NCBI RefSeq assembly: GCF_027484365.1
Contig: NZ_JAIXTC010000014.1
Coordinates: 1-44,088 of the forward strand
Direction of reading: 5' to 3'
Source: Brevundimonas sp.
Lineage (GTDB): Bacteria > Pseudomonadota > Alphaproteobacteria > Caulobacterales > Caulobacteraceae
Length of the DNA: 44,088 nucleotides
In this document: piece after piece, positions 38,116 to 44,088 of the stretch
Layout of the letters: each line of letters starts with the position of its first letter
Position numbering within the stretch: position 1 is the first letter of the stretch
Made by a program: the position numbers and the translations under genes
The notes under the pieces: generated by a model
What the model saw: the letters and a program-made list of their open reading frames with translations, nothing else
Databases searched by the model: none
Told to the model about the DNA's origin: nothing

Positions 38116-38407
38116 GCGCAGCAACGAATGCCAGCACCACAGCCTCGGCCGCTTCGACCGGATCGATCGCCGCCCGGACCAGCTCGCCCGCCAGCGCCTC
38201 TTCGCCTCCGCCTCGCAACAGCGCCGCAAGCACCGCCATCAGGTCCCGCGCCGACAGCGACCCCATGCGCTCCGTCAGACCCGCGACGCCGGACACGCCC
38301 AGCGCCGTCTCGATCTCCGCCAATGCGCCCAGCGTCAGACACAGCCTTCGCTCGCCCCCCGCCAACACGGCCACAGCCTCGCCCCGGGCTCCGTTCGCCC
38401 CGCTCAT
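38108..38407 (-). CDS. GTA tail assembly protein (RcGTA gp10, TAC type)
   Basis: The 99-residue protein matches the GTA gp10 family (tail assembly chaperone TAC_11): N-terminal GEAVAVLAGGERRLCLTLGALAEIETAL, central MGSLSARDLMAVLAALLRGGG, and C-terminal EAVVLAFVAARG. Four-base overlaps join it to gp9 upstream, and its stop lies within gp10.1. Together gp10 and gp10.1 act as chaperones that hold tail tube or tape-measure subunits. Confidence 0.92.
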   Translation of the reverse strand: MSGANGARGEAVAVLAGGERRLCLTLGALAEIETALGVSGVAGLTERMGSLSARDLMAVLAALLRGGGEEALAGELVRAAIDPVEAAEAVVLAFVAARG

Positions 38408-38814
38408 GCGGCCGCGAACACCACGGCGCCGGCGCTGGCCAGGCTGATCGCAAACGTCGCCTCGCCTTCGTGATCGCCCGCGTACTCCAGAGCCGAGACC
38501 AGGAACGGTCCCTCCAGCACGCCGAAGTCCGGCACGACGAGCCGCCAGGTCTTCAAACCCTGGTCAAAGAAGGCTTCGCGGATCAGGGCGTCTGACGCCG
38601 CATCGCGAAAGATCCCCTGCCCCGACACCGCCGCCGACTTTACCCCGGCTCCGGCCAGCAGCTCGCGCCACCGTCCGGCACTGTCGGCGTCCGTCGCATC
38701 CACGGTCTTCGCATTGAGCGAAATCGTCCGGGCCCTCAGCCCTGCGACTGTCGTGAATACGCCCGGCGCGCTCTCGATCTTGAGCAGGATGTCTTTTCCG
38801 CGCTGTGCGGCCAT
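38404..38814 (-). CDS. GTA major tail tube protein (RcGTA gp9 type)
   Basis: The 136-residue protein belongs to the TP901-1 major tail family and forms the tail tube. Key segments: MAAQRGKDILLKIESAPGVFTTVAGLRARTISLNA, VDATDADSAGRWRELLAGAGVKSA, and FLVSALEYAGDHEGEATFAISLASAG. Length is normal. It starts at ATG 38814 eleven bases after gp8 and overlaps gp10 by four bases. Confidence 0.94.
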   Translation of the reverse strand: MAAQRGKDILLKIESAPGVFTTVAGLRARTISLNAKTVDATDADSAGRWRELLAGAGVKSAAVSGQGIFRDAASDALIREAFFDQGLKTWRLVVPDFGVLEGPFLVSALEYAGDHEGEATFAISLASAGAVVFAAA

Positions 38815-38825
38815 GGTCGTTCTCC

Positions 38826-39233
38826 TCAGATATCTTCGGTGACAGCCCGGACGCGCACCACGCCCCAGACCCGCCGGTGGTCGCTGGAGCGGAACACGTC
38901 AGCGAAGGTCGTGCGGATCGAAACAGCGCGGACCCCATCCGCTACCAACGGCGCTTCATGCACCGCCGCCCGCACGGCCGCGCAGATTGCCTTGGCCTCC
39001 TCTGTCCCCTCGAACCGGGATGCGCAGCGCAGGGTCAGCACATGCTCCACCCCGCACCCCTCCGCCTCGACCGGCCGGCTCTCGCAGCGCCCGATCAGCA
39101 GGTGCGGATACCCCGCCCCCCTCGGCGCCGCGTCCCAGATCCGCGCCGGATCGCCCAGCAGCGTCCGCAACGGCGCGTCCGCCCGCAGATGCGCGATCAG
39201 AGCCTTCTGCAGCGCATTCTCGTGATCACTCAT
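38826..39233 (-). CDS. GTA tail terminator protein, DUF3168 (RcGTA gp8 type)
   Basis: The 135-residue DUF3168 protein (Rcc01690-like) caps the tail tube. It has ENALQKALIAHLRADAPLRTLLGDPARIWDA, GYPHLLIGRCESRPVE, and the C-terminal FADVFRSSDHRRVWGVVRVRAVTE. It starts at 39233 with a four-base overlap with gp7. Complete and of normal size. Confidence 0.93.
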   Translation of the reverse strand: MSDHENALQKALIAHLRADAPLRTLLGDPARIWDAAPRGAGYPHLLIGRCESRPVEAEGCGVEHVLTLRCASRFEGTEEAKAICAAVRAAVHEAPLVADGVRAVSIRTTFADVFRSSDHRRVWGVVRVRAVTEDI

Positions 39234-39532
39234 CGCGTCCTCTCGATGTTCAGGGTCGCGCGGCCGGGTCGATCCGGATCACCGTCGATGGCCGCAATCG
39301 TCCAGTCGGCCCCGCCGAACCGGATTACGCGACCTTCGACCAGGCGCGGATCGGCGCGGCTCTCCGCTGCCGCCGTTTCCACCGTCGAGGTCACCCCGGC
39401 TTCAGTCCGCTCAAGTCGTCGTCGCCCGTCCAGCCTCAGCCAGACCGATCCCAGCGCCTCGTAGCTGACAGCCCGTCCGCCATAGGGCGTCTCCGCCTCC
39501 ACAGGCTCGAGCAGTTCCGCCAGGACCCTCAC
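39230..39532 (-). CDS. GTA head closure/stopper protein (RcGTA gp7 type)
   Basis: The 100-residue head-tail joining protein matches the stopper Rcc01689: MRVLAELLEPVEAETPYGGRAVSYEALGSVWLRLDG, RTEAGVTSTVETAAAESR and IRFGGADWTIAAIDGDPDRPGRATLNIER. The pattern of a short beta-barrel with the 'W.I..i' strand is typical. It overlaps gp6 and gp8 by four bases each. Confidence 0.92.
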   Translation of the reverse strand: MRVLAELLEPVEAETPYGGRAVSYEALGSVWLRLDGRRRLERTEAGVTSTVETAAAESRADPRLVEGRVIRFGGADWTIAAIDGDPDRPGRATLNIERTR

Positions 39533-39795
39533 AGACGGACCACCCGGTATGGCGCGATCCAGGCTTCCACCGGCCGGATCGTCATCTCGACCTCGCCGCG
39601 CTCGTAGGCTCGCAAGGCCAGCATCAGGATCGCCAGCCTCAGCGGCGCTGCCGACTCCGACGTGAGTTCCAGCCCCACCTCACCCTCGACCCGCGCCCGG
39701 GCCGCATCGATCAATGTCTGGATCAGCCCGTCCTCGGCCTCGTGCTCGACGCGCAGGAACAATTTCGCCTCCGTGAGGCTCACGGGTGCGGTCAT
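39529..39795 (-). CDS. GTA head-tail connector/adaptor (RcGTA gp6 type)
   Basis: The 88-residue protein has a gp6-like connector domain: PVSLTEAKLFLRVEHEAEDGLIQTLIDAARARVEGEVGL, then two helices and a C-terminal IAPYRVVRL. It looks shorter than the RcGTA adaptor Rcc01688 (recalled as roughly twice as long), and may keep only the core. It starts at ATG 39795 and is separated from the capsid gene by 214 bases that hold a palindromic repeat. gp7 follows with a four-base overlap. Confidence 0.88.
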   Translation of the reverse strand: MTAPVSLTEAKLFLRVEHEAEDGLIQTLIDAARARVEGEVGLELTSESAAPLRLAILMLALRAYERGEVEMTIRPVEAWIAPYRVVRL

Positions 39796-39818
39796 GGGAA
39801 ACCTCCAATGTCAGATTG

Positions 39819-39999
39819 CCCCTCTCCCCTTGCGGGAGAGGGCTTGAGCGCCCGCGAGCATCGCGAGTGGCTTTGCGCGAAAGGGTGAGGGGTCTCGCCG
39901 CCGGCTCGGTTGAGCGCGGGTGTCACCCCTCACCCGCCCGCGCCAGAACGGCCGCTGCCGCGACCGTGCGCGGCCTCCCTCTCCCGCAAGGGGAGAGGG
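39819..39999. repeat. Palindromic intergenic repeat, copy 2, inside the GTA cluster
   Basis: This element has the same design as the one at 21634-21800: a CCCTCTCCC/GGGAGAGGG hairpin at each end (39820-39842 and 39977-39999), GGGCTTGAGCGCCCG and GCGCGAAAGGGTGAGGGG on the left, and GTCACCCCTCACCCGC on the right. The left half is nearly identical between copies; the centre has diverged. It lies between the capsid and connector genes, and could form a strong RNA structure in the GTA transcript. Confidence 0.8.
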
Positions 40000-40009
40000 A
40001 GTAATCACG

Positions 40010-41236
40010 TCAGCTCGCCGCGAACTTCATCACCTTGATGGCGTCGAAATTCTGCACCCCGCCGCCGACGCGCTTGGTCGTGTAGAACAGCACATAGGGC
40101 TTGGCCGAGTACGGGTCCCTCAGCACCCGCACACCGGCGCGATCCACGATCAGATAGCCCCGCTGGAAGTCGCCGAAGGCGATGGCGTGGCTGTTCGCCG
40201 CTATGTCAGGCATCGTCTCGATCTCGGTCACGGGATAGCCCAGAAGCGACGCCGTCTCGCCCGGCCGCGTCGCCGGCGCCCAGATATAGTTCCCGTCCGC
40301 ATCCTTGAACTTGCGCACGGCGGACACCGTCTTGCGGTTCATCACGAACCGGCCGTTCGGCCGGAACTGGGCCTTGGGCGCATAGATCAGGTCGATCAGC
40401 CTGTCCGTTGGACTGGAGGCCGCGAAGGCGCCCGCCGCGCCTGACGCGACATAGCCGATGTCGCCCCAGGCGTGGGACGCATCGGCCACAATCGAGTATC
40501 CGAGGAAGCCCCTGGGCTTGTTCGTCCCGTCGCCGGTGACGAACGCCGTCGTCTCCTGCGCCGCGAAGGCGTCCTCGACCTCCGAGGCCAGCCATTCGTC
40601 CAGGTCGACCAGGGCATCGTCCAGCAGGCTCTGCGTCGCCGCCGGATTGGCGTAGAGATCGGCCGCCGGGAACTCCAGCAGGGCCAGGGTCGCCGGGTCC
40701 GTCTCCGGCCGCGCCGCCGTCTCCGCCACCCAGCCCGAGGCGATGCCCGCCGTCGACACGGGTTTGCGGAACACCCCCGACGCCACCGTCCGCACCGTGG
40801 CGATCTCGCGCATCGGACTGGTCGCCATCAGGCGCCGCTCGATGGCCCGCTCCGTCTCCGGCGGCACGACATAGCCGCCCGAGTTCGACGCCGACGACAG
40901 CCCGGCCTTGATCTCAAGCCCCAGTTCGCGGCCGGTCCTCACATAGCCCTCGAAGGCCGCCTTGGCCTCGGGGGCCGAAACGACCACCGCCGGCTCGCCC
41001 CCGATCGCCGGACGACGAGCCTCCGACAGCGCCCGATCCAGACGGGCCTGGGCTGCGCCCACCGCCTGGTCGATCCGCGCAACCTTCTCCTCCAGCAGGG
41101 CGTCGGCCGAGGCCTTCTTCTCGATCTCGGTCAGCCGGGCATCGTTCGCCCCTTTGAAAGCCTCGAACGCCGCCATCATTTCGTGCATGGCGGCGCGCGC
41201 TTCCGGCGAGGCGGAAGCCTGTTTGGTCTCTTTCAT
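40010..41236 (-). CDS. GTA major capsid protein, HK97 fold (RcGTA gp5 type)
   Basis: The 408-residue HK97-family capsid protein has an N-terminal coiled-coil scaffold (residues 1 to about 95, with NDARLTEIEKKASADALLEE) that is normally removed by the prohead protease. The shell domain then reads SSASNSGGYVVPPETERAIE, VRTVASGVFRKPV, QSLLDDALVDLDEWLASEVEDAFA, FVTGDGTNKPRGFLGY and RTVS-like NRKTVSAVRKFKD, ending GYLIVDRAGVRVLRDPYS. The protease, portal and terminase genes are not upstream, where the next gene is on the other strand. It starts at ATG 41236 and is the first GTA gene in the window. Confidence 0.95.
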   Translation of the reverse strand: MKETKQASASPEARAAMHEMMAAFEAFKGANDARLTEIEKKASADALLEEKVARIDQAVGAAQARLDRALSEARRPAIGGEPAVVVSAPEAKAAFEGYVRTGRELGLEIKAGLSSASNSGGYVVPPETERAIERRLMATSPMREIATVRTVASGVFRKPVSTAGIASGWVAETAARPETDPATLALLEFPAADLYANPAATQSLLDDALVDLDEWLASEVEDAFAAQETTAFVTGDGTNKPRGFLGYSIVADASHAWGDIGYVASGAAGAFAASSPTDRLIDLIYAPKAQFRPNGRFVMNRKTVSAVRKFKDADGNYIWAPATRPGETASLLGYPVTEIETMPDIAANSHAIAFGDFQRGYLIVDRAGVRVLRDPYSAKPYVLFYTTKRVGGGVQNFDAIKVMKFAAS

Positions 41237-41374
41237 CGTGTCTCCGCTTGAAAAATCCGGCGGCTCACCCGACCGGAACCGCGACCGGAACCGTCAGGCC
41301 CCGTTCGATTGACAGGGCCCGGCCCTCATGGTCGGCTTCGCCCGAAGGCAAAGCTTCCAGGAAGGCCCGCCCCG

Positions 41375-41917
41375 ATGTCTCTGATCCGTTCCGCGATCCT
41401 CGCGACCGCGCTCGTCGCCTCGGCCGGCGCGGCGTCCGCGGCCCAGCGCTGCGGCGCCACGACCCACACCCGGTTCGACGAGACCCGCGCCTATTTCCAG
41501 AACGCGCTCGGCGCCTGCCGCCCCGACGGCTACTGCTCGGTCGTCCTGGCCCTCACGCCTCCCGACGATCAGACCGCCTATGCCCAGCAGCTGCGCATCG
41601 CCCGTCCCTCGCCGGGCGCGGACTATGTGGTCGAACTGGTCGCCGTCGTCCCAATGAACGCCGGCGACGGCCAGCCCATGTCGGTCTCCTTCGGCCGCCG
41701 CCCCATCGACCTGACCGGCAAGGTGCCGGTCGGGGACAGCGCCAACGCATTCGAGATCACCGACGCGGCGACCGTCTCAGCCATCGTCTCGGGCGCCCGC
41801 CGCTCCAACGGCATGCGCTGGTCCTACCAGTCCGAGACCGGCCCCGCCGAGGCCTGGTTCGCCCTCGGCGGCGTCACCCGCGCCCTGACCTGGATCGACT
41901 GCATGGGTCGGCGCTAG
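41375..41917 (+). CDS. Secreted hypothetical protein with four cysteines (180 aa)
   Basis: The protein starts at ATG 41375 (AGGAAGG upstream; the longer frame to 41309 adds a basic, non-signal stretch). A signal peptide MSLIRSAILATALVASAGAASA is followed by RCGATTHTRFDE, ACRPDGYCSVVLAL, SFGRRPIDLTG, and a C-terminal WIDCMGRR. Four cysteines in the mature part could form two disulfides. The general layout recalls invasion-associated locus B type periplasmic proteins, but no match is firm enough to name it. It is divergent from the GTA capsid gene, with 138 bases between. Confidence 0.72.
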   Translation: MSLIRSAILATALVASAGAASAAQRCGATTHTRFDETRAYFQNALGACRPDGYCSVVLALTPPDDQTAYAQQLRIARPSPGADYVVELVAVVPMNAGDGQPMSVSFGRRPIDLTGKVPVGDSANAFEITDAATVSAIVSGARRSNGMRWSYQSETGPAEAWFALGGVTRALTWIDCMGRR

Positions 41918-42017
41918 AGCGGCCGAAACCGCGCGCCGGGCAACATCCGGAACGTCACCGCAGAGTGCGGACAGCGGATCTTCGGAATGTCTGAGAGGTG
42001 TGGGAAGCGGACATGAA

Positions 42018-42047
42018 AACGGCCCCGCCGTCGCCAGCGGGGCCGTT
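42018..42047 (-). terminator. Intrinsic terminator of the IPTL-CTERM gene
   Basis: An 11-bp perfect stem AACGGCCCCGC (42018-42028)/GCGGGGCCGTT (42037-42047) with an 8-base loop is followed on the minus strand by TTTT (42020-42017). It lies 24 bases after the stop of the IPTL-CTERM gene, the normal position for its terminator. Confidence 0.85.
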
Positions 42048-42070
42048 CCTCAATCGGACGATGGGCTGGA

Positions 42071-42706
42071 TCAGGCCATCATCTGACGACGTTGAAGGTA
42101 GAACGCCGCCCCGCCAGCCAGCATCAGGCCCAGCAGGATCATGGCCCATTCCGAAAGCGTCGGCACGGGGGCCGCTGGTGCAAAGCTGACATCATCAATG
42201 AACACGACCGCAGGGTCGTTACGGCCGAGGAAGGTGATGCGCGTCGAGGCCGAGGTGGCGACGTAGGTCGCTGTCGCCTGGGTGTAGGCACCGACCGATG
42301 TCTGGGTCTGGAAAACACAACTCCCGGTGCAGGTTCCGGCACCGCCGCCGGTCGGAACGCCGTTCGACAGCAGGGCCTGCAACTCGACCGGTGTGTCAAT
42401 GGCAGTGGACATCCGATACCAGAAGGTCAGGGTGTAAGTCGTGCCCGGTGTCGTGACGACGTCCTGATAGATCTGGCCGCCCGGGTCGCCCACGTTAAGG
42501 CAGGTGGCGCCGACACAGCCAGTGCCCGCGGCAGTGGCGCCGGAGCGCTGCGGCACCCCGTTTCCCCACCCTGTCGTCGTCCAGGATGCGTTCGATCCCT
42601 CGAAACCGCCATTGGTCACAACGTTCTGCGCGAAGGCGGACGGAGCCGCGACAATCGCAAAAATGGCGGCACAGACACCTGCGAGCGCGCGCATAACTTT
42701 AGGCAT
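42071..42706 (-). CDS. IPTL-CTERM surface-sorted protein
   Basis: The 211-residue exported protein starts at ATG 42706, five bases from GGGGGA; an in-frame codon at 42733 is less likely. The signal peptide (MRALAGVCAAIFAIVAAPSAFA) is followed by a beta-rich domain (VTNGGFEGSNASWTTTGWGN, FWYRMSTAIDTPVELQ, ITFLGRNDPAVVFIDDVSF) resembling carbohydrate-binding jelly-roll domains of the 'NGGFEg...W' type. The C-terminus is VPTLSEWAMILLGLMLAGG followed by a basic tail, the IPTL-CTERM signal recognised by a dedicated exosortase-like enzyme. No exosortase gene is in the window. The IS30 element's left end is 147 bases upstream of its start. Confidence 0.87.
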   Translation of the reverse strand: MPKVMRALAGVCAAIFAIVAAPSAFAQNVVTNGGFEGSNASWTTTGWGNGVPQRSGATAAGTGCVGATCLNVGDPGGQIYQDVVTTPGTTYTLTFWYRMSTAIDTPVELQALLSNGVPTGGGAGTCTGSCVFQTQTSVGAYTQATATYVATSASTRITFLGRNDPAVVFIDDVSFAPAAPVPTLSEWAMILLGLMLAGGAAFYLQRRQMMA

Positions 42707-42853
42707 AGCTTCCCCCGATACCGTCCGCACCAATGTGGAAAGTCGCTCAGGCTTATCGACCCGGGAAGCCGCGCGTCAAGTCGATGGCTGCATCGGGCAC
42801 ACAACCGGGGCCTCCTGCCCCCCCGGGGAACGGACCCGGTCAATGTCCCCAAT

Positions 42854-42884
42854 GGGTGGCGGGCTCAACCGGTGAACGCAACAC
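42854..42884. repeat. IS30 left terminal inverted repeat
   Basis: The outer 18 bases GGGTGGCGGGCTCAACCG match the right end at 16 positions, and GCAACAC further inside is shared. This defines the left boundary of the element. Confidence 0.82.
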
Positions 42885-42916
42885 GCTAGCTTTTCTTCGG
42901 AGATGGAGCGTGGGCG

Positions 42917-44077
42917 ATGAAGCAGCGGCGGCGGATCTACTATTCGGCGGCTCAGCGGGCTGAAATCTGGGATCGCTGGAAGGCCGGCGAGTCTATGAGT
43001 TCGATTGGACGACGGTTCGATCGGGAGTCCTCGTCGGTGTTCTCGGTCCTTTCGCCGACGGGCGGCATCCGGCCGCCGGACCGCAAGCGGGCGGATCGGG
43101 CGCTCAGTCTGGGCGAGCGCGAGGAGATATCGCGAGGTCTCAGCACACGTCGCTCGCTGCGCTGGATCGCCCGCTCGCTGGGCCGGTCGCCGTCCACGAT
43201 CAGCCGTGAGGTCCACCGCAACGGCGGGCCTGAGCGGTATCGGGCCACACGGTCTGATCAGGCGGCGTGGGACCGGGCGCGGCGCCCCAAACGCTGCAAG
43301 CTGGCTTGCCGACCCGCCCTGGCCCGGACAGTATCGACCAAGCTGCGGCGGAACTGGTCGCCCGAGCAGATCGCCGGCTGGCTCAAGCGCACCTGGCCTG
43401 GGGAGCCGCACAATCAGGTGTCGCACGAAACCATCTATCGCAGCCTTTTCATCCAGACCCGAGGGGTGCTGAAGAAGGAACTGCTGGACCACCTCAGGGC
43501 CCGGCGGACCATCCGGCGTTCCCGGCATGCGAGCCTGAAGCGTCAAGGCCTTGGCCAGATCAAGGACGCCGTCTCCATCAGCGAGAGACCCGCCTGCGTC
43601 GAGGACCGCGCCATGCCTGGTCACTGGGAAGGCGACCTGATCGGCGGCTCTCGCAACAGCTACGTCGCCACCCTGGTCGAGCGCCACTCCCGCTACGTGA
43701 TGCTGGTCAAGGTCGCCAATAAAGACACCGAAAGCGTCGTCACAGCCCTGATCAAGCAGTCGAAGAAACTCCCCGGCGAACTTTATCAATCCCTGACCTG
43801 GGACCGGGGACCGGAGCTCTCTGGCCACAAGCGGCTGGCGATGGCTTCCGACGTCGAGGTCTACTTCTGTGATCCCCGGTCACCATGGCAACGAGGCTCG
43901 AACGAGAACACCAACCGGCTGCTGCGCCAGTACCTGCCCCACGGGACCGACCTGTCCCTGCACAGCCAGGCCCAGCTCAGCTCCATCGCCCGGCAGCTCA
44001 ACGAACGACCCAGAAAGACCTTGCTCTATCGGACACCAGCGGAGACCTTCGCCGAGTGTGTTGCAGCGATCAGTTGA
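42917..44077 (+). CDS. IS30-family transposase
   Basis: The 386-residue transposase has an N-terminal helix-turn-helix (RIYYSAAQRAEIWDRWKAGES), a second HTH with SLRWIARSLGRSPSTISREVHRNGG that is diagnostic for IS30, and a DDE catalytic domain with HWEGDLIGG (first Asp), LTWDRGPELSGH (second Asp) and SPWQRGSNENTNRLLRQYLP (Glu), closely followed by LNERPRKTLLYRTPAETF. Start ATG 42917. The stop lies inside the right terminal repeat. No frameshift or stop is present. Confidence 0.96.
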   Translation: MKQRRRIYYSAAQRAEIWDRWKAGESMSSIGRRFDRESSSVFSVLSPTGGIRPPDRKRADRALSLGEREEISRGLSTRRSLRWIARSLGRSPSTISREVHRNGGPERYRATRSDQAAWDRARRPKRCKLACRPALARTVSTKLRRNWSPEQIAGWLKRTWPGEPHNQVSHETIYRSLFIQTRGVLKKELLDHLRARRTIRRSRHASLKRQGLGQIKDAVSISERPACVEDRAMPGHWEGDLIGGSRNSYVATLVERHSRYVMLVKVANKDTESVVTALIKQSKKLPGELYQSLTWDRGPELSGHKRLAMASDVEVYFCDPRSPWQRGSNENTNRLLRQYLPHGTDLSLHSQAQLSSIARQLNERPRKTLLYRTPAETFAECVAAIS

Positions 44078-44088
44078 GCCCACCACCC
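44058..44088. repeat. IS30 right terminal inverted repeat
   Basis: This is the inverted counterpart of 42854-42884 and contains the transposase stop codon (44075-44077). It ends exactly at the window edge, so one more base pair could belong to it. Confidence 0.8.

Larger units (their letters stand above)
42854..44088 (+). mobile_element. IS30-family insertion sequence, complete element
   Basis: The element is about 1235 bp and holds one transposase gene. The left terminal inverted repeat is 42854-42884, and the right one 44058-44088, starting GGGTGGCGGGCTCAACCG and GGGTGGTGGGCTCAACTG (outward ends); they agree at 24 of 31 positions. The right end coincides with the last base of the window, so the target-site duplication cannot be checked. 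Both ends and the reading frame are intact, so the element is probably functional. Confidence 0.88.

Noticed and set aside
31112..41236. Ordinary prophage
   Set aside because: No integrase, replication, lysis or repressor genes and no att sites are visible; gene order and domain content match the alphaproteobacterial GTA.

Overview
The window is high-GC, gene-dense alphaproteobacterial chromosome, most like Brevundimonas or another member of the Caulobacteraceae. This rests on a ZapA/ZauP pair, a Rhodobacter-type gene transfer agent (GTA) tail and capsid cluster, a single-domain CheY-like protein with a VGPDRRR tail, and high G+C at third codon positions. It is inference from gene content; no 16S gene is present.

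Left part (1-17.3 kb): the end of a chemoreceptor gene, then purQ and small-type purL separated by a small gene and a multi-pass membrane protein. Next come three tandem paralogous secreted proteins, a Tat-exported PhoD-type phosphatase, a DUF305 lipoprotein and an ExbB-like/BlaI-type operon with two operator-like dyads on its own promoter. A conserved housekeeping block follows on the minus strand: zauP, zapA, a 6S RNA candidate, a small membrane protein, 5-formyl-THF cyclo-ligase and a YmdB-like phosphoesterase. On the plus strand lie tkt, a deleted VOC remnant, a lipoprotein and purT, converging on an S41 peptidase.

Middle (17.3-31 kb): a secreted EF-hand protein with a Gly-Pro-rich core lies divergent to an OmpR/EnvZ-type two-component system. 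Then come the glycolytic or Calvin-type genes gap, pgk and fba, an RluD-type pseudouridine synthase, a small GNAT protein and rpoH. A bidirectional terminator separates rpoH from a degenerate receiver protein, followed on the minus strand by purA, serC and a DnaJ/CbpA-like co-chaperone.

Right part (31.1-41.2 kb): a minus-strand GTA cluster equivalent to RcGTA genes 5 to 15 (capsid, connectors, tail tube, chaperones, short tape measure, baseplate, NlpC/P60 peptidase, large tip protein). Terminase, portal and prohead protease genes are not next to the capsid gene. The cluster is interrupted by a plus-strand cold-shock-like/DUF805 membrane protein and by a palindromic intergenic repeat. The window closes with a secreted protein, an IPTL-CTERM surface protein and a complete IS30-family element whose right inverted repeat ends at the last base.

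I found no CRISPR array, tRNA or rRNA. The most noteworthy items are the GTA cluster without an adjacent packaging module, the BlaI-type operators, the tandem secreted paralogues, and two genes whose conserved N-termini reach back to a CTG overlapping the upstream stop codon.
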